From: UBA964 sp037444685
GTDB lineage: Bacteria; Pseudomonadota; Gammaproteobacteria; Steroidobacterales; Steroidobacteraceae
Reading direction: 5' to 3'
Length of the DNA: 64,000 nt
NCBI GenBank assembly: GCA_037444685.1
Contig: JBBILX010000003.1
Coordinates: 1-64,000 of the forward strand
Shown here: piece after piece, positions 43,023 through 51,929 of the stretch
Position numbering within the stretch: the stretch's first letter is position 1
Layout of the letters: the number at the start of each line of letters is the position of its first letter
The notes under the pieces: model-generated
What the model was told of the DNA's origin: nothing
Database searches by the model: none
What the model saw: the letters and a program-made list of their open reading frames with translations, nothing else
Made by a program: the position numbers and the translations under genes

Positions 43023-44615
43023 GTGCACGTGTCGCGGGCGCGCTGGTGCGAATTGCTGGGTCGGGAGTTCGTGCTCGACGACCCGGCGAGCCTGGACTTT
43101 TTCTCCCAGGATGTCTATCGGTCCGGAGTGCGTCCGCTGGCCGTCTTGCGTCCCGGCTCTGTAGAAGAGGTGCAGGCCGTGGTCGCCGAGGCATCGCGTT
43201 GCGGCATTGTCTTGTTCGCGCGGGGTGGAGGCATGTCCTACACCGACGCCTACCTGCCCGACCGGGCCGCCTCGGTCATCATCGATCTGTCGCGGCTCGA
43301 TCGGATTCGCCACGTCGCCGAGCACGATCTGTACGCCACGGTCGAGGTCGGATGCACCTGGGCGGCGCTCGATGAGGCGCTTGCACCACGCGGCCTGCGC
43401 GCCGTGTTCTGGGGGCCGATGTCCGGACGACGAGCGACGATTGGCGGCGCGATGTCTCAGGGCGCTGTGACTTTCGGTTCCGGACGGCATGGTCCTTCGG
43501 GTGCCGCTGCGCTGAGTTTCGAGGTCGTGCTCGGCGATGGGCGACTGCTGCGCACCGGCTCGGGCGCACAACCGCGCCACGCGCCGTTCTTCCGTCACTA
43601 TGGTCCGGATTTGACTGGCCTGTTCGCCTCCGATGCGGGGGCGCTCGGTATCAAGACCGCGGTGACGCTGCAGCTCGAGCCGCGCCCGGCTTGTCGGGAT
43701 GGGCTCTCGTTCGCGTTCGAGCAGTTCGACGACCTCGCTCAAGCGGTGGCAAACGTCGCGCGGCTCGGGCTCGCGACCGAGGTCTTCGGAGCGGAAACGG
43801 CGCTCGTGCGCTGGATCGCTGGTGCGCAGGACCTGCAGCAGGATCTCAAGGCATGGTGGGCGGCCGGCCGGGCGCAGGCGAATCCGCTGCGCGCGGTACG
43901 GCAGCTGTATCGCCTGGCAAGCGGGGGGCGGCGCTTCCTCGAGGCCGCGCAGTTCACGGTCAACATTCTGACCGAAGCCGCTGACGGTGGCCGGCTGCGC
44001 GGCCTGCTTGCCGACATCCGGCGGGCCGTGGGCTCTCACGGCATGGAAATCCCGAACACGATGGCTGCGGTCACACGCGCCGTGCCCTTTCCCGATCCGA
44101 TGGTGCTTGGACCCGAGGGTCGCAGACTGCTGCCGTTGCACGGCATTTTCCCTCACTCCGCCGCCACGACGTTCCATGCTGCCTTCATCGCGTGGCGCGC
44201 CGCACGGCGCGCTGAGCTCGAGCGTCGGGACGTCAAGATTTTCATCGTGTATGCGACGTGTGGACCGAGCGCTTTCCTGTACGAACCCGTCATCTACTGG
44301 AAGGACGAGTGGCCGGCCCTGCACCGCCGCACAATTCCGCCTGCCACGCTTGCCGGCTGGCGCGAACCGCCGCCGGACCCAGTGGCGCGGGAACTGGTCG
44401 AGCGCACGCGTCTCGAACTCATCGAACTCATGTACGCGCACGGGGCCCTCCATCTGCAGATCGGGCGTGCCTACCCATACGCGCGCGAGCGCGATGATGC
44501 TGCGATGGATCTGCTGCGTGGCATCAAGGCGCTGGCTGATCCCGGCCGGTTGCTGAACCCCGGGGCCCTGGGGCTTGGCGAAGCGCCGGCGGGTCCGACG
44601 GGCGGCAGCACCTGA
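43023..44615 (+). CDS. FAD-linked oxidase (FAD_binding_4 family)
   Basis: This 530-residue flavoprotein begins at GTG 43023, 3 bases after the methyltransferase stop. The PCMH-type FAD fold is seen in VLRPGSVEEVQAVVAEASR, GGGMSYTDAYLP, GPMSGRRATIGGAMSQGA and GPSGAAALSFEVVLGDGR. A C-terminal cap ends in DLLRGIKALADPGRLLNPG, the usual close of glycolate- and lactate-type oxidases. It oxidises a hydroxy acid or phenolic alcohol. No Fe-S partner subunit is adjacent. The product may feed the aldehyde dehydrogenases. Confidence 0.85.
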   Translation: MHVSRARWCELLGREFVLDDPASLDFFSQDVYRSGVRPLAVLRPGSVEEVQAVVAEASRCGIVLFARGGGMSYTDAYLPDRAASVIIDLSRLDRIRHVAEHDLYATVEVGCTWAALDEALAPRGLRAVFWGPMSGRRATIGGAMSQGAVTFGSGRHGPSGAAALSFEVVLGDGRLLRTGSGAQPRHAPFFRHYGPDLTGLFASDAGALGIKTAVTLQLEPRPACRDGLSFAFEQFDDLAQAVANVARLGLATEVFGAETALVRWIAGAQDLQQDLKAWWAAGRAQANPLRAVRQLYRLASGGRRFLEAAQFTVNILTEAADGGRLRGLLADIRRAVGSHGMEIPNTMAAVTRAVPFPDPMVLGPEGRRLLPLHGIFPHSAATTFHAAFIAWRAARRAELERRDVKIFIVYATCGPSAFLYEPVIYWKDEWPALHRRTIPPATLAGWREPPPDPVARELVERTRLELIELMYAHGALHLQIGRAYPYARERDDAAMDLLRGIKALADPGRLLNPGALGLGEAPAGPTGGST

Positions 44616-44637
44616 GGGCGCAGAGAAGGGCGCAGCG

Positions 44638-45879
44638 ATGTTGATCAGGGAGGTGCTGCTCGCCGATGGACTCGGCGCGTTCTATTACGACGATCAGGCC
44701 GCCATCGCGGTCGGCGCGATCGCAGACGGGTTCACTTATCACGGCCAGCCACTGACCGCCGGCCTCACTGCCGTGCGCATGCCGGCTCGCTCGCTGAGCA
44801 TCGGTATCGTCCTCGAGGACGGCAGCATCGCATAGGGCGAGATGATGACAGTGCAGTACTCGGGCGCCGGTGGCCGCGAGCCGTTGTTCGACCCGAAGGC
44901 TGCGCGAGCTCTCGTGGAGGAGAGCATCTCGAAGTCGTTGATCGGCTCGGCCATCGACGGCTTTCGTGCGACCTGCGAACGCGTCATGGGCGATCGTCGG
45001 TTCCCGGCGGCGGTCCGTTACGGACTGAGTCAGGCGGTGCTGCACGCTGCAGCGCACGTGCGCAGGGTCACTCCTGCCGAGGTGATCTGCAGCGAGTACT
45101 CACTGCCAGTGCGACTGCGCGCGGTGCCGCTTTTCGCACAAAGCGGCGATCTGCGACGGGACAACACCGACAAGATGATCCTCAAGCGCGTCGACGCGCT
45201 GCCGCACGGCGTGATCAACTCCGCCGCAAATTTCGGTCCGCGGGGCGAGACGTTCCTCGACTACGCCGGGTGGGTTGCGCGACGCGTGCGCGAGCTCGGC
45301 GGTCCGCAGTACCGTCCAATCCTGCATTTCGATCTCTACGGAACCGCAGGACGCGAGCTCGCCAACGACCTGGGCGCAATCGCCGACCTGCTGAACCAAG
45401 CGCAGCAGAGGGTGGGGTCATTCACGCTGCAAGTCGAGACGCCGTTCCTCCTCGGGTCACGCGAGCAGCAGATCGAGGGTTTCGTGACACCCCGGGCCCT
45501 ACTCGAGCGGAGGGGCTCGCCCGTCAGGCTCGTTGCGGACGAGTGGTGCGACACTGTCGCCGATGTGCGCGAGTTCGCCAAACGACGCGCCGCGCACCTC
45601 GTGCAGATAAAGATGCCGGATCTCGGTAGTCTCACTGACTGCATCGAGGCCGTCCTTGCGGCCAAGGCAGCGGGCATCGGCGCCTACCTCGGCGGCAGCT
45701 GCGCCGAGACCGATCTGTCAGCGCGACTCGCCGCGCACGTCGGGGTTGCGACCCAGGCCGATCTGCTGCTCGCCGAACCCGGCATGGGAGTGGACGAAGG
45801 CATCACGATCGTCGGCAATGAGCAGAGTCGGCTGCTGGCCGTCCTCGCTGCGCGTGCGCAGCGTCGCGGTTCCGCATGA
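44638..45879 (+). pseudogene. mal: Methylaspartate ammonia-lyase, interrupted by in-frame TAG at codon 66
   Basis: The full frame of 413 codons equals the usual length of 3-methylaspartate ammonia-lyase, which converts (2S,3S)-3-methylaspartate to mesaconate and ammonia. Upstream of TAG (44833-44835) are GLGAFYYDDQAAIAVGAIAD and LEDGSIA. The same frame then continues GEMMTVQYSGAGGREPLF, LHFDLYGTAG (probable catalytic His) and QIKMPDLGSL (probable catalytic Lys). Everything else in the family is preserved. An ATG just after the stop could give a 345-residue product that lacks the N-terminal domain. Nonsense mutation, readthrough and sequence error are all possible. No glutamate mutase is present. 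Confidence 0.8.
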
Positions 45880-45933
45880 CGGTCCAGCGTCGGCGGGGAT
45901 TCGGATCGGCGAGCTCAACGGGGTGCGGCGCCG

Positions 45934-47448
45934 TCAGATGACGGCGCAGACCGTCTTGTGCTCGACGTAGTTCTCGATGGCTTGCTGGCCGCTGTCCCGA
46001 CCCCAGCCAGACTGCTTGAAGCCGCCGATCGGAAGGCTCGCATCGTACATCGGGTGGCAGTTGATCCAGACCGTGCCGCTGCGGATGCTGGCCGCGAGCC
46101 GGTGGGCGCTCGACAGATCTCGGGTCCAGACACTGGCGCCGAGTCCATAGATCGAATCGTTGGCAATCGCCGCGAGATCGTCGCTGTCGCGGAACGGCGC
46201 GGCCACGAGCACCGGACCGAAGATCTCCTCGCGCACGATGCGCATCGAGGGAGTCACGCCAGTGAGCACCGTCGGCTCGACGAAAGTGCTCGAGCCGCCC
46301 CAGAGGCCGCCGCCGGTCACGGCCTTCGCGCCCTCCTCGAGACCGGACTGCACGAGCGACATCACCCGTTGCGCATGCTTCGGGCTCACCACGGGGCCCA
46401 TCTGCACATTCGGATCGAGGCCATTGCCGAGCCGGAGGTTGCGCGCGTAGTCGGCGACACCGGCAAGCACGTCGTCGAATATCCGTTCATGCACGTACAG
46501 CCGGGAGCCGGCGACGCAGACCTGGCCCGAAGTGAAGAAGATCGCGTTCGCGACGCCGGGTATCGCGAGGTCGAGGTCTGCATCCGGCAGAACGATCGCC
46601 GGCGACTTGCCGCCGAGCTCGATCGTGACTTTCTTGAGGTTGCTGGTCGCGGCGGCGACGACGAGCTTGCCGACTTCGGTCGATCCCGTGAACGCCACCT
46701 TGTCCACGTCCATGTGCGCAGCGAGCGCCGCACCTGCGCTCTCGCCGTAGCCCGTGACGATGTTCAGCACGCCGGGTGGCAGGCCCGCCTCGAGCAGCAG
46801 CTCGCCGAGACGAATCGCCGTCAGTGAAGTGTCCTCGGCGGGCTTGAGTACGACGGAGCAGCCGGCCGCGAGCGCGGGCGCGAGCTTCATCGCTGTCAGG
46901 ACGATGGGCGAGTTCCACGGAACGATCGCCGCAACGACGCCGATCGGCTGCACGAGCGTGTATGCGAAGATCTTCTTGCCAGGCGGCTGATAATCGATGG
47001 ACGGCGGAATGGTGCGGCCTTCCATGCGCGTCGCCTGGCCGGCGAAGTAGCGGAACTGTTCGATGCCGCCGGGGATTTCGGCATACCTGCCGACGAACAG
47101 CGGCTTGCCCTCATCCAGGGTTTTGAGCTCCGCGAGCTCGTCGATGTGCGCTTCCATGAGCTCGGCCATGCGCCAGAGCACGCGAGCGCGCTTCGCGCCC
47201 GTCATGTCACGCCAGATGCCGGACTCGAACGCTGCCCGGGCCGCCGCCACGGCCCGATCGACGTCCGCGGCCTCGCCGGCCGGCACCCGTGCCAGCCGTT
47301 CGCCGGTGGCGGGATTGATGGCGTCGATCTGCCGGCCGGACAGGGCGTCGACCCAGTCGGAACCGATCAGCATCTTCTTGTGAGGGTCGGCGAGGAAGCG
47401 GCGTGCGCCCTCGGTGCGTGGGTCGATGCGGGGGGCGTGACGGCTCAT
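45934..47448 (-). CDS. NAD(P)-dependent aldehyde dehydrogenase (2)
   Basis: This 504-residue ALDH has PWNSPIVLTAMKLAPALAAG, FTGSTEVGKLVV, IELGGKSPAIVLPDADLD, the catalytic Cys in FTSGQVCVAGSR and PIGGFKQSGWGRDSG. It ends tail to tail with the methylaspartate ammonia-lyase gene and therefore lies at the right border of the catabolic region. ATG 47448 is the sensible start; an upstream open frame reaches 47541. It is closely similar to the first aldehyde dehydrogenase, and the two may act on successive aldehydes. Confidence 0.9.
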   Translation of the reverse strand: MSRHAPRIDPRTEGARRFLADPHKKMLIGSDWVDALSGRQIDAINPATGERLARVPAGEAADVDRAVAAARAAFESGIWRDMTGAKRARVLWRMAELMEAHIDELAELKTLDEGKPLFVGRYAEIPGGIEQFRYFAGQATRMEGRTIPPSIDYQPPGKKIFAYTLVQPIGVVAAIVPWNSPIVLTAMKLAPALAAGCSVVLKPAEDTSLTAIRLGELLLEAGLPPGVLNIVTGYGESAGAALAAHMDVDKVAFTGSTEVGKLVVAAATSNLKKVTIELGGKSPAIVLPDADLDLAIPGVANAIFFTSGQVCVAGSRLYVHERIFDDVLAGVADYARNLRLGNGLDPNVQMGPVVSPKHAQRVMSLVQSGLEEGAKAVTGGGLWGGSSTFVEPTVLTGVTPSMRIVREEIFGPVLVAAPFRDSDDLAAIANDSIYGLGASVWTRDLSSAHRLAASIRSGTVWINCHPMYDASLPIGGFKQSGWGRDSGQQAIENYVEHKTVCAVI

Positions 47449-47647
47449 GGAATCGTTGATGATCGCGGTATGGGGCCGTAAGCTCGGCGTTGCGCCAATG
47501 CTGGGAAGGCGGGTGCTAGGGGGAACGTCAGCCGCATGCAATCGGCATGCGCCGGCAATGCCTGCGCCACATCGCGCGATCGACGACGGACCGGCAGCCA
47601 GGGCGAGGATCCTGCCTGGATCAGCGCCCTGCTATGCTCATCCCACG

Positions 47648-48121
47648 ATGGAGACTTTGGGCGCATCGGAGCAGCGATTCCGCTCTTCGATCGGCAGCGG
47701 CCTGCCGATGGTCGTCGGTATGCTGCTCGCGGCGCTGTTCGTGCGCGGCGTTCTGACGCTGAGATTCTCCGTGATCGAGGGGCTCGCCTGGCTCGCGCTG
47801 CTGCTGCTCGTGCTGCTGCTCGTGCGCGCGCTGGTCATACCCTGCCAGTATCGTCTCATGGCGGATCACGTTTTGATCGAGTGCGGCATGCTGGTGCGGC
47901 GGCTCGACTACCGGGACATCACGGGCGTCTCGTTGACGCGCTCGTTCCGGCCGGCGCCGGCGCTGTCTTCACAGCGTGTCCGCGTCGATCACGTCGGCGG
48001 CCACGTCCTGCTCTCGCCGATCGGTCGCGAGCGATTCGTCGAGCAACTGCTGCAGCGACTGCCCGATGCCGGCGCGACCGGCGCGGACGCGCGTGGAAAC
48101 GCTACGGCCGGTAGTCGCTGA
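47648..48121 (+). CDS. PH-domain membrane protein
   Basis: This 157-residue protein has two adjacent hydrophobic segments (LPMVVGMLLAALFVRGVL and VIEGLAWLALLLLVLLLVRAL), then a small bacterial PH-like beta domain (CQYRLMADHVLIECGMLVRRLDY, DITGVSLTRS). Such proteins are common and of unknown role at the membrane. The start is ATG 47648. The last 20 bases overlap the convergent cytochrome gene. The 199 bases between the aldehyde dehydrogenase start and this gene hold nothing that I recognise. Confidence 0.65.
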   Translation: METLGASEQRFRSSIGSGLPMVVGMLLAALFVRGVLTLRFSVIEGLAWLALLLLVLLLVRALVIPCQYRLMADHVLIECGMLVRRLDYRDITGVSLTRSFRPAPALSSQRVRVDHVGGHVLLSPIGRERFVEQLLQRLPDAGATGADARGNATAGSR

Positions 48122-48608
48122 AGACGTAGTCGCGCTCGCGCTGCGACGCATGGCAGCCATGGCACATCTCGGCGGCCTTGGCACCGACCTGCGGCTGCGC
48201 GGCATCGCCGCGCGCGAACACCTCGTAGCCCCAGCCGTCGGTTGCTGCGTAGCGCCGCGAGTCCTTGCGCATCACGATCACGGCCTTTCGGACACCCTCG
48301 GTGATGGCCTTCTCAGCGACCACGGTTTCGAGCAGATCGAAGACGATCACCGAGCCGTCCGGGAACGGTCGGCGCTCGTAGCCACGGAGCGCTTTCCCGT
48401 TCGCGTAGATATGATGGGTTCCCTGGACGAGTCCAGCCAGCGGGTGTCCGGGCTCGATGATCATGCTCTTGATGTGTCGCCAGAACCGGTACCCCTCCGG
48501 GAACGGCACCGCGCTCGCGCCGCTCGCGACCCCCGCCGACCAGGCACCCGCCGTCGCGGCGAGCAGCGCACCGAGTGCCACGGCAGAGATTGCGCGGATG
48601 CTTTTCAT
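48102..48608 (-). CDS. Cytochrome P460 family protein (c-type heme)
   Basis: This 168-residue exported protein has a signal peptide (ISAVALGALLAATAGAWSAG) and the P460 fold (VPFPEGYRFWRHIKSMII, GTHHIYANGKALRGY, GSVIVFDLLE). A single heme site, CHGCH (Cys149, Cys152, His153), lies near the C-terminus. Family members oxidise hydroxylamine or NO, or act as electron carriers; the Lys cross-link of true P460 cannot be judged here. It is divergent from an HxlR regulator across 89 bp. Confidence 0.85.
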   Translation of the reverse strand: MKSIRAISAVALGALLAATAGAWSAGVASGASAVPFPEGYRFWRHIKSMIIEPGHPLAGLVQGTHHIYANGKALRGYERRPFPDGSVIVFDLLETVVAEKAITEGVRKAVIVMRKDSRRYAATDGWGYEVFARGDAAQPQVGAKAAEMCHGCHASQRERDYVFSDYRP

Positions 48609-48697
48609 GGGTCGCAACTCCTGAGACGCCTTGCGATGGATCGGTGCAGAATCTATGCAGACTCCCCGCGCCGCGGTAGTCGGCACGAATCGGTGCC

Positions 48698-49063
48698 ATG
48701 CTCACTTTTCGGTGCTCATCGATGATTCAGCGCAGGAAAAACACCCCGGACGTGACGGCGGCGCCGCGCGTTGCGCGAATGGTCGAAGACATCGTCGGCT
48801 GCAAGTGGTCGCTGAGCGTGCTCGATCTCGTCAGCCGTGGCATCTCGCGTCCCGGTGCCATGCAACGCAGCATCCCGGGACTGTCGACCAAGGTGCTCAA
48901 CGAGCGGCTGCGCAAACTGCTCAAGTACGGACTGATCGAGCGAGAGGTCTTCATGGAGGTGCCGCCGCACGTCGAGTACCGTTTGACGGCGCTCGGACGT
49001 CGCTTTGAGCGGCTGCTGGCGCAGATCCGCGAGCTCGAGGCGACGCTGGAGCCGGAGCGATGA
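48698..49063 (+). CDS. HxlR family transcriptional regulator
   Basis: This 121-residue winged-helix regulator has the family's start VGCKWSLSVLDLVSRG with a conserved Cys, the recognition region GAMQRSIPGLSTKVLNERLRKL and the wing VEYRLTALGRRFERLL. HxlR proteins often sense electrophiles or quinones through that Cys. Its divergent position suggests control of the cytochrome P460 gene. ATG 48698 or 48722 could be the start. The 236 bases after it, up to 49299, contain no recognisable gene. Confidence 0.85.
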   Translation: MLTFRCSSMIQRRKNTPDVTAAPRVARMVEDIVGCKWSLSVLDLVSRGISRPGAMQRSIPGLSTKVLNERLRKLLKYGLIEREVFMEVPPHVEYRLTALGRRFERLLAQIRELEATLEPER

Positions 49064-49299
49064 CAGAACCTTCGACACAGTGCCTGCGCTCGAACGGCGA
49101 TACCTGGCTCGCGCGGGTGCTCGTATCGGCACCCTGCGCGCTGCTGGTGCGGCATCGATGCTGCGCGAAACTGCACCGCCGGACGCCCTGATTGCGATCG
49201 GCTCAGCGGCGCAGCGCGAAGAGTCGACCCCCGGCCTATGATGCTGCGTCGAGCGGACACGGATGCGCTAGGCTTGCAACAGTGTGCGGGAGGGGTGCG

Positions 49300-50661
49300 A
49301 TGGAGCGGCGGTCGTTCATTGGTGCGGGGGCGGCAGGGATGGCGGGGCTCATTGCGGGCGATGTGGCGGCGCAGCCGCTGGCGGCGGGCCGGATCGGCGC
49401 AGGGGGTGCGATGACGGCGGATCCGGAGTGGGAGGCGCTATCCGCCTCGATGCGCAGCGAACCGCTGCTGAACTATGCGCGCGCGCGCGAGGTCATGGAG
49501 AAGCGCGGACTCGACGGCTTCGTGCTGGTCCGCGCGCAGAATGTCTACAACGCGGCGAACTTCTGGCCGCTGACGGATCGCATGGGCCATGCGCCGAGCT
49601 GCGCGGTCGTTCTGCCGCGCGACCCGAAACGTCGCGCGGCGCTCGTGATTCCGCAGTTCACGTTCTATTACATCTACTCGGACGCTGGGCCGCGCAGTTT
49701 CCTCGAGCACTACCTCTACGCGCCCGATGGCGCGCTGCGCGTCTTCAACCAGGTCGACCCGGCGGCGCTGAGCGACAAGGAGCAGCGCCGCCTCGCCGAT
49801 CTGGCGCGGATCGGCACCAGCATGCAGAAGCAGTTCGTCGACGCGCTCGCGCTTGCGATCCGGGACACCGGGCTCGAGCGGGGCAGACTCGGCGTGGACG
49901 ACGAGCTCGCCACGCGCATGATCGCCGCAGCGCAGCTGCCGGCGACGACGCAGCCGGCGCAGGAGGACGTGGCCTTCGTGCGCATGGTCAAGTCGCCGCT
50001 CGAGGTCCGCATGATGCGCGCGGCCGCGACGCGGAACGTCGAGGCGGCGCTCGCGGCGGTGCGGGACCTGCGTGACGGCATGACGATCGTGGAGCTGCGC
50101 ACGCGCTATTTCATGGAGGCGGCCGCGCGTGGCTTGACCGGCGTGTTCATGGTGGTCGACAAGAGCTCGGTGCCGGGCTACGACCAGCCGCTCCGGGCAG
50201 GGCAGGGCATCCTGATCGACTGCGTCAGCCATCTCGGCAACTATCACGGCGACTACGGACGGACGGTGGTCATCGGCGAGCCTTCGCGCGCAATGAAGCG
50301 CGCGACCGACGCGATGAATTTCGCCTGGAGCGCGATCCGTGAGCAGCTCCGGCCTGGCCTCACGAGCGCTGATATCCGCCGCATTGGCTCCGAGGCTCTC
50401 AAGAAAGGCGGCTACACGACCACCATAGGCTTCACGCCGCACAGTGTCGGCCTGCAGCATTCCGACGCGCCGCGCCGCTCGGACACGGTCGTGCCGGCGC
50501 CGATCGAACTCACTCTCGAGCCCGGGATGATCCTGTCGGTCGACTGCCCGCTGTTCGACGAAGGCATCGGTGGCTCGGGTCACCTCGAGGACCTGACCCT
50601 GATCACGGCCGACGGCAGCGAGCGCATTCATCAGGACACGCCGCACGTTTTGGTTGTCTAA
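49300..50661 (+). CDS. M24 family metallopeptidase (Xaa-Pro aminopeptidase-like), exported
   Basis: This 453-residue protein has a Tat-like leader (MERRSFIGAGAAGMAGLIAG), an N-terminal creatinase-like domain and a C-terminal pita-bread domain. The dimetal ligands are present: the two Asp in ILIDCVSHLGNYHGDYGRTV, His in FTPHSVGLQHSD, Glu in LEPGMILSVDCP and Glu in GSGHLEDLTL. It probably removes N-terminal residues ahead of proline or hydrolyses related amide bonds in the periplasm. The start has GGGAGGGG upstream. It precedes the TetR gene by 98 bp and may be one of its targets. Confidence 0.85.
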   Translation: MERRSFIGAGAAGMAGLIAGDVAAQPLAAGRIGAGGAMTADPEWEALSASMRSEPLLNYARAREVMEKRGLDGFVLVRAQNVYNAANFWPLTDRMGHAPSCAVVLPRDPKRRAALVIPQFTFYYIYSDAGPRSFLEHYLYAPDGALRVFNQVDPAALSDKEQRRLADLARIGTSMQKQFVDALALAIRDTGLERGRLGVDDELATRMIAAAQLPATTQPAQEDVAFVRMVKSPLEVRMMRAAATRNVEAALAAVRDLRDGMTIVELRTRYFMEAAARGLTGVFMVVDKSSVPGYDQPLRAGQGILIDCVSHLGNYHGDYGRTVVIGEPSRAMKRATDAMNFAWSAIREQLRPGLTSADIRRIGSEALKKGGYTTTIGFTPHSVGLQHSDAPRRSDTVVPAPIELTLEPGMILSVDCPLFDEGIGGSGHLEDLTLITADGSERIHQDTPHVLVV

Positions 50662-50691
50662 TGGATACGATACTCGCAGAGAACGAGCTAA

Positions 50692-50756
50692 TTGTTTCAA
50701 ATATGAATTAACATCCTGCCTTGCGTTTGAAACAGTTGTTTCATACACTTGTTTCA
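50692..50756. promoter_or_regulatory. TetR operator cluster with TGTTTCA repeats
   Basis: The inverted repeat TGAAACAGTTGTTTCA at 50728-50743 has perfect 7-bp arms. TTGTTTCA recurs as a direct copy at 50749-50756 and again at 50692-50699. The cluster lies directly before the TetR gene, whose ATG is at 50760. The A+T-rich stretch between the outer and inner sites would hold the promoter. This is a classic arrangement for TetR autoregulation. Confidence 0.75.
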
Positions 50757-50759
50757 GCC

Positions 50760-51428
50760 ATGGCTGTCCCCTCCGCGCAAGTCCACTCGGACCTCGACGG
50801 TGCCCGCGAGCGATTGCTCGAGTCGGCCGCCGGACTGTTCGCGCTGCACGGCTACGAACGCACCACCGTCCGCGACATCGTTCGCAGCGCTGGCACCAAC
50901 CTCAACGCGATCAACTACTATTTCGGCGGCAAGCGGGGCCTGTATCAGGCCGTCATGCTGCGCGAGCTCGAGCGCGCGCGGTCGTTCACCGAGGGTCTGC
51001 CGCGCGCCGCCGCCCACGATCCGCTCGAGGTTCGGCTCGAGTCGCTGGTGCTGCGCATCCTGACGTTCTTCGTCTCGCAGCACTCGAGACTGCCGCGGCT
51101 CGTCTCGCTCGAGGTCGTCAACCCCAGCGACGCGCTCGATGACGTCTCGCCGTCGATGAACGAGGCCGAGAGCCGCGAACTGCGCGACATCGTCTCGGAC
51201 GCGCTCGGTCCGGCGGCGCCGGCCGAGACGCTCGACGAATGCGCGCGCAGCGTTTACGCGCAGTGCGCCTACTTCATGTTCATGGGCGAATCCCTGCAAC
51301 GCGCAGGCTCGCCGGTGTTCTCGAGTTCGGCGGCCGTGCGCCGGCTCGCGTCCCACATCACGGCGTTCTCGCTCGGTGGCCTGCGTGCGCTGAGCACTTC
51401 CCCCAATACAATTGGAGTTGTTCGATGA
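50760..51428 (+). CDS. TetR family transcriptional regulator
   Basis: This 222-residue regulator has a canonical N-terminal helix-turn-helix (RERLLESAAGLFALHGYERTT, VRDIVRSAGTNLNAINYYFGGK). The C-terminal domain is of the CerR/DUF1956 kind (helical, with an ECARSVYAQCAYFMFMGES region). ATG 50760 is preferred over an upstream ATG at 50721 because the operator repeats lie between them. The stop overlaps the fasciclin gene as ATGA, so it probably controls that gene too. Confidence 0.85.
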   Translation: MAVPSAQVHSDLDGARERLLESAAGLFALHGYERTTVRDIVRSAGTNLNAINYYFGGKRGLYQAVMLRELERARSFTEGLPRAAAHDPLEVRLESLVLRILTFFVSQHSRLPRLVSLEVVNPSDALDDVSPSMNEAESRELRDIVSDALGPAAPAETLDECARSVYAQCAYFMFMGESLQRAGSPVFSSSAAVRRLASHITAFSLGGLRALSTSPNTIGVVR

Positions 51429-51901
51429 AACTCGCTTCGGCACTCGCCTTGGTCACGGCTGCCCTGATCACGACCGCGCCCGCCCGCGCCTCCGACACCG
51501 TCGGGCAGGCGCTCGCAAGCAATCCCGCACTCAGCACGCTGAGCGCGGCGGTGCAGGCCTCAGGCCTGGCCGAAACGCTCGCCTCGGCGCCCGCCATCAC
51601 GGTGCTCGCACCGACCAATGAGGCCTTCGCGGCGCTGCCAGCCGGCACGGTCGAGAGTCTCCTCAAGGCAGAGAACCAGTCACAGCTGCAGGACCTGCTG
51701 AAGCGGCACGTGCTCGGGGCCGCCTATGACGTCAATGGGCTGAAGACCCGGCGCGTCGTCACGACACTGGCCGGCAACGAGATCCGGCCCGGGCTCGTGC
51801 GCGGGAAGCTGCGCCTCGACGGCGAGGTCAGGGTGGCGACCAAGGCGGTCCGTATCGCCAACGGCTACGTGATCGTCATCGACAGGGTCCTCACGCCGTA
51901 A
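51425..51901 (+). CDS. Fasciclin-domain secreted protein
   Basis: This 158-residue protein has a Sec signal (LASALALVTAALITTAPARA) and one FAS1 domain with ITVLAPTNEAFAALPAGTV (H1 motif) and LLKRHVLGAAYD (H2-like). FAS1 proteins mediate adhesion or bind ligands at the cell surface. It is translationally coupled to the TetR gene (ATGA) and 28 bp ahead of the DUF420 gene. Confidence 0.9.
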   Translation: MKLASALALVTAALITTAPARASDTVGQALASNPALSTLSAAVQASGLAETLASAPAITVLAPTNEAFAALPAGTVESLLKAENQSQLQDLLKRHVLGAAYDVNGLKTRRVVTTLAGNEIRPGLVRGKLRLDGEVRVATKAVRIANGYVIVIDRVLTP

Positions 51902-51929
51902 CCGTCGGCGCGCGAAAGACGCAACGGCG

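Noticed and set aside
4803..44835. Genome-wide reassignment of TAG to an amino acid
   Set aside because: TAG ends several intact genes at natural C-termini (7583, 16147, 21291, 31736), so it acts as a stop. Only partial readthrough remains open.
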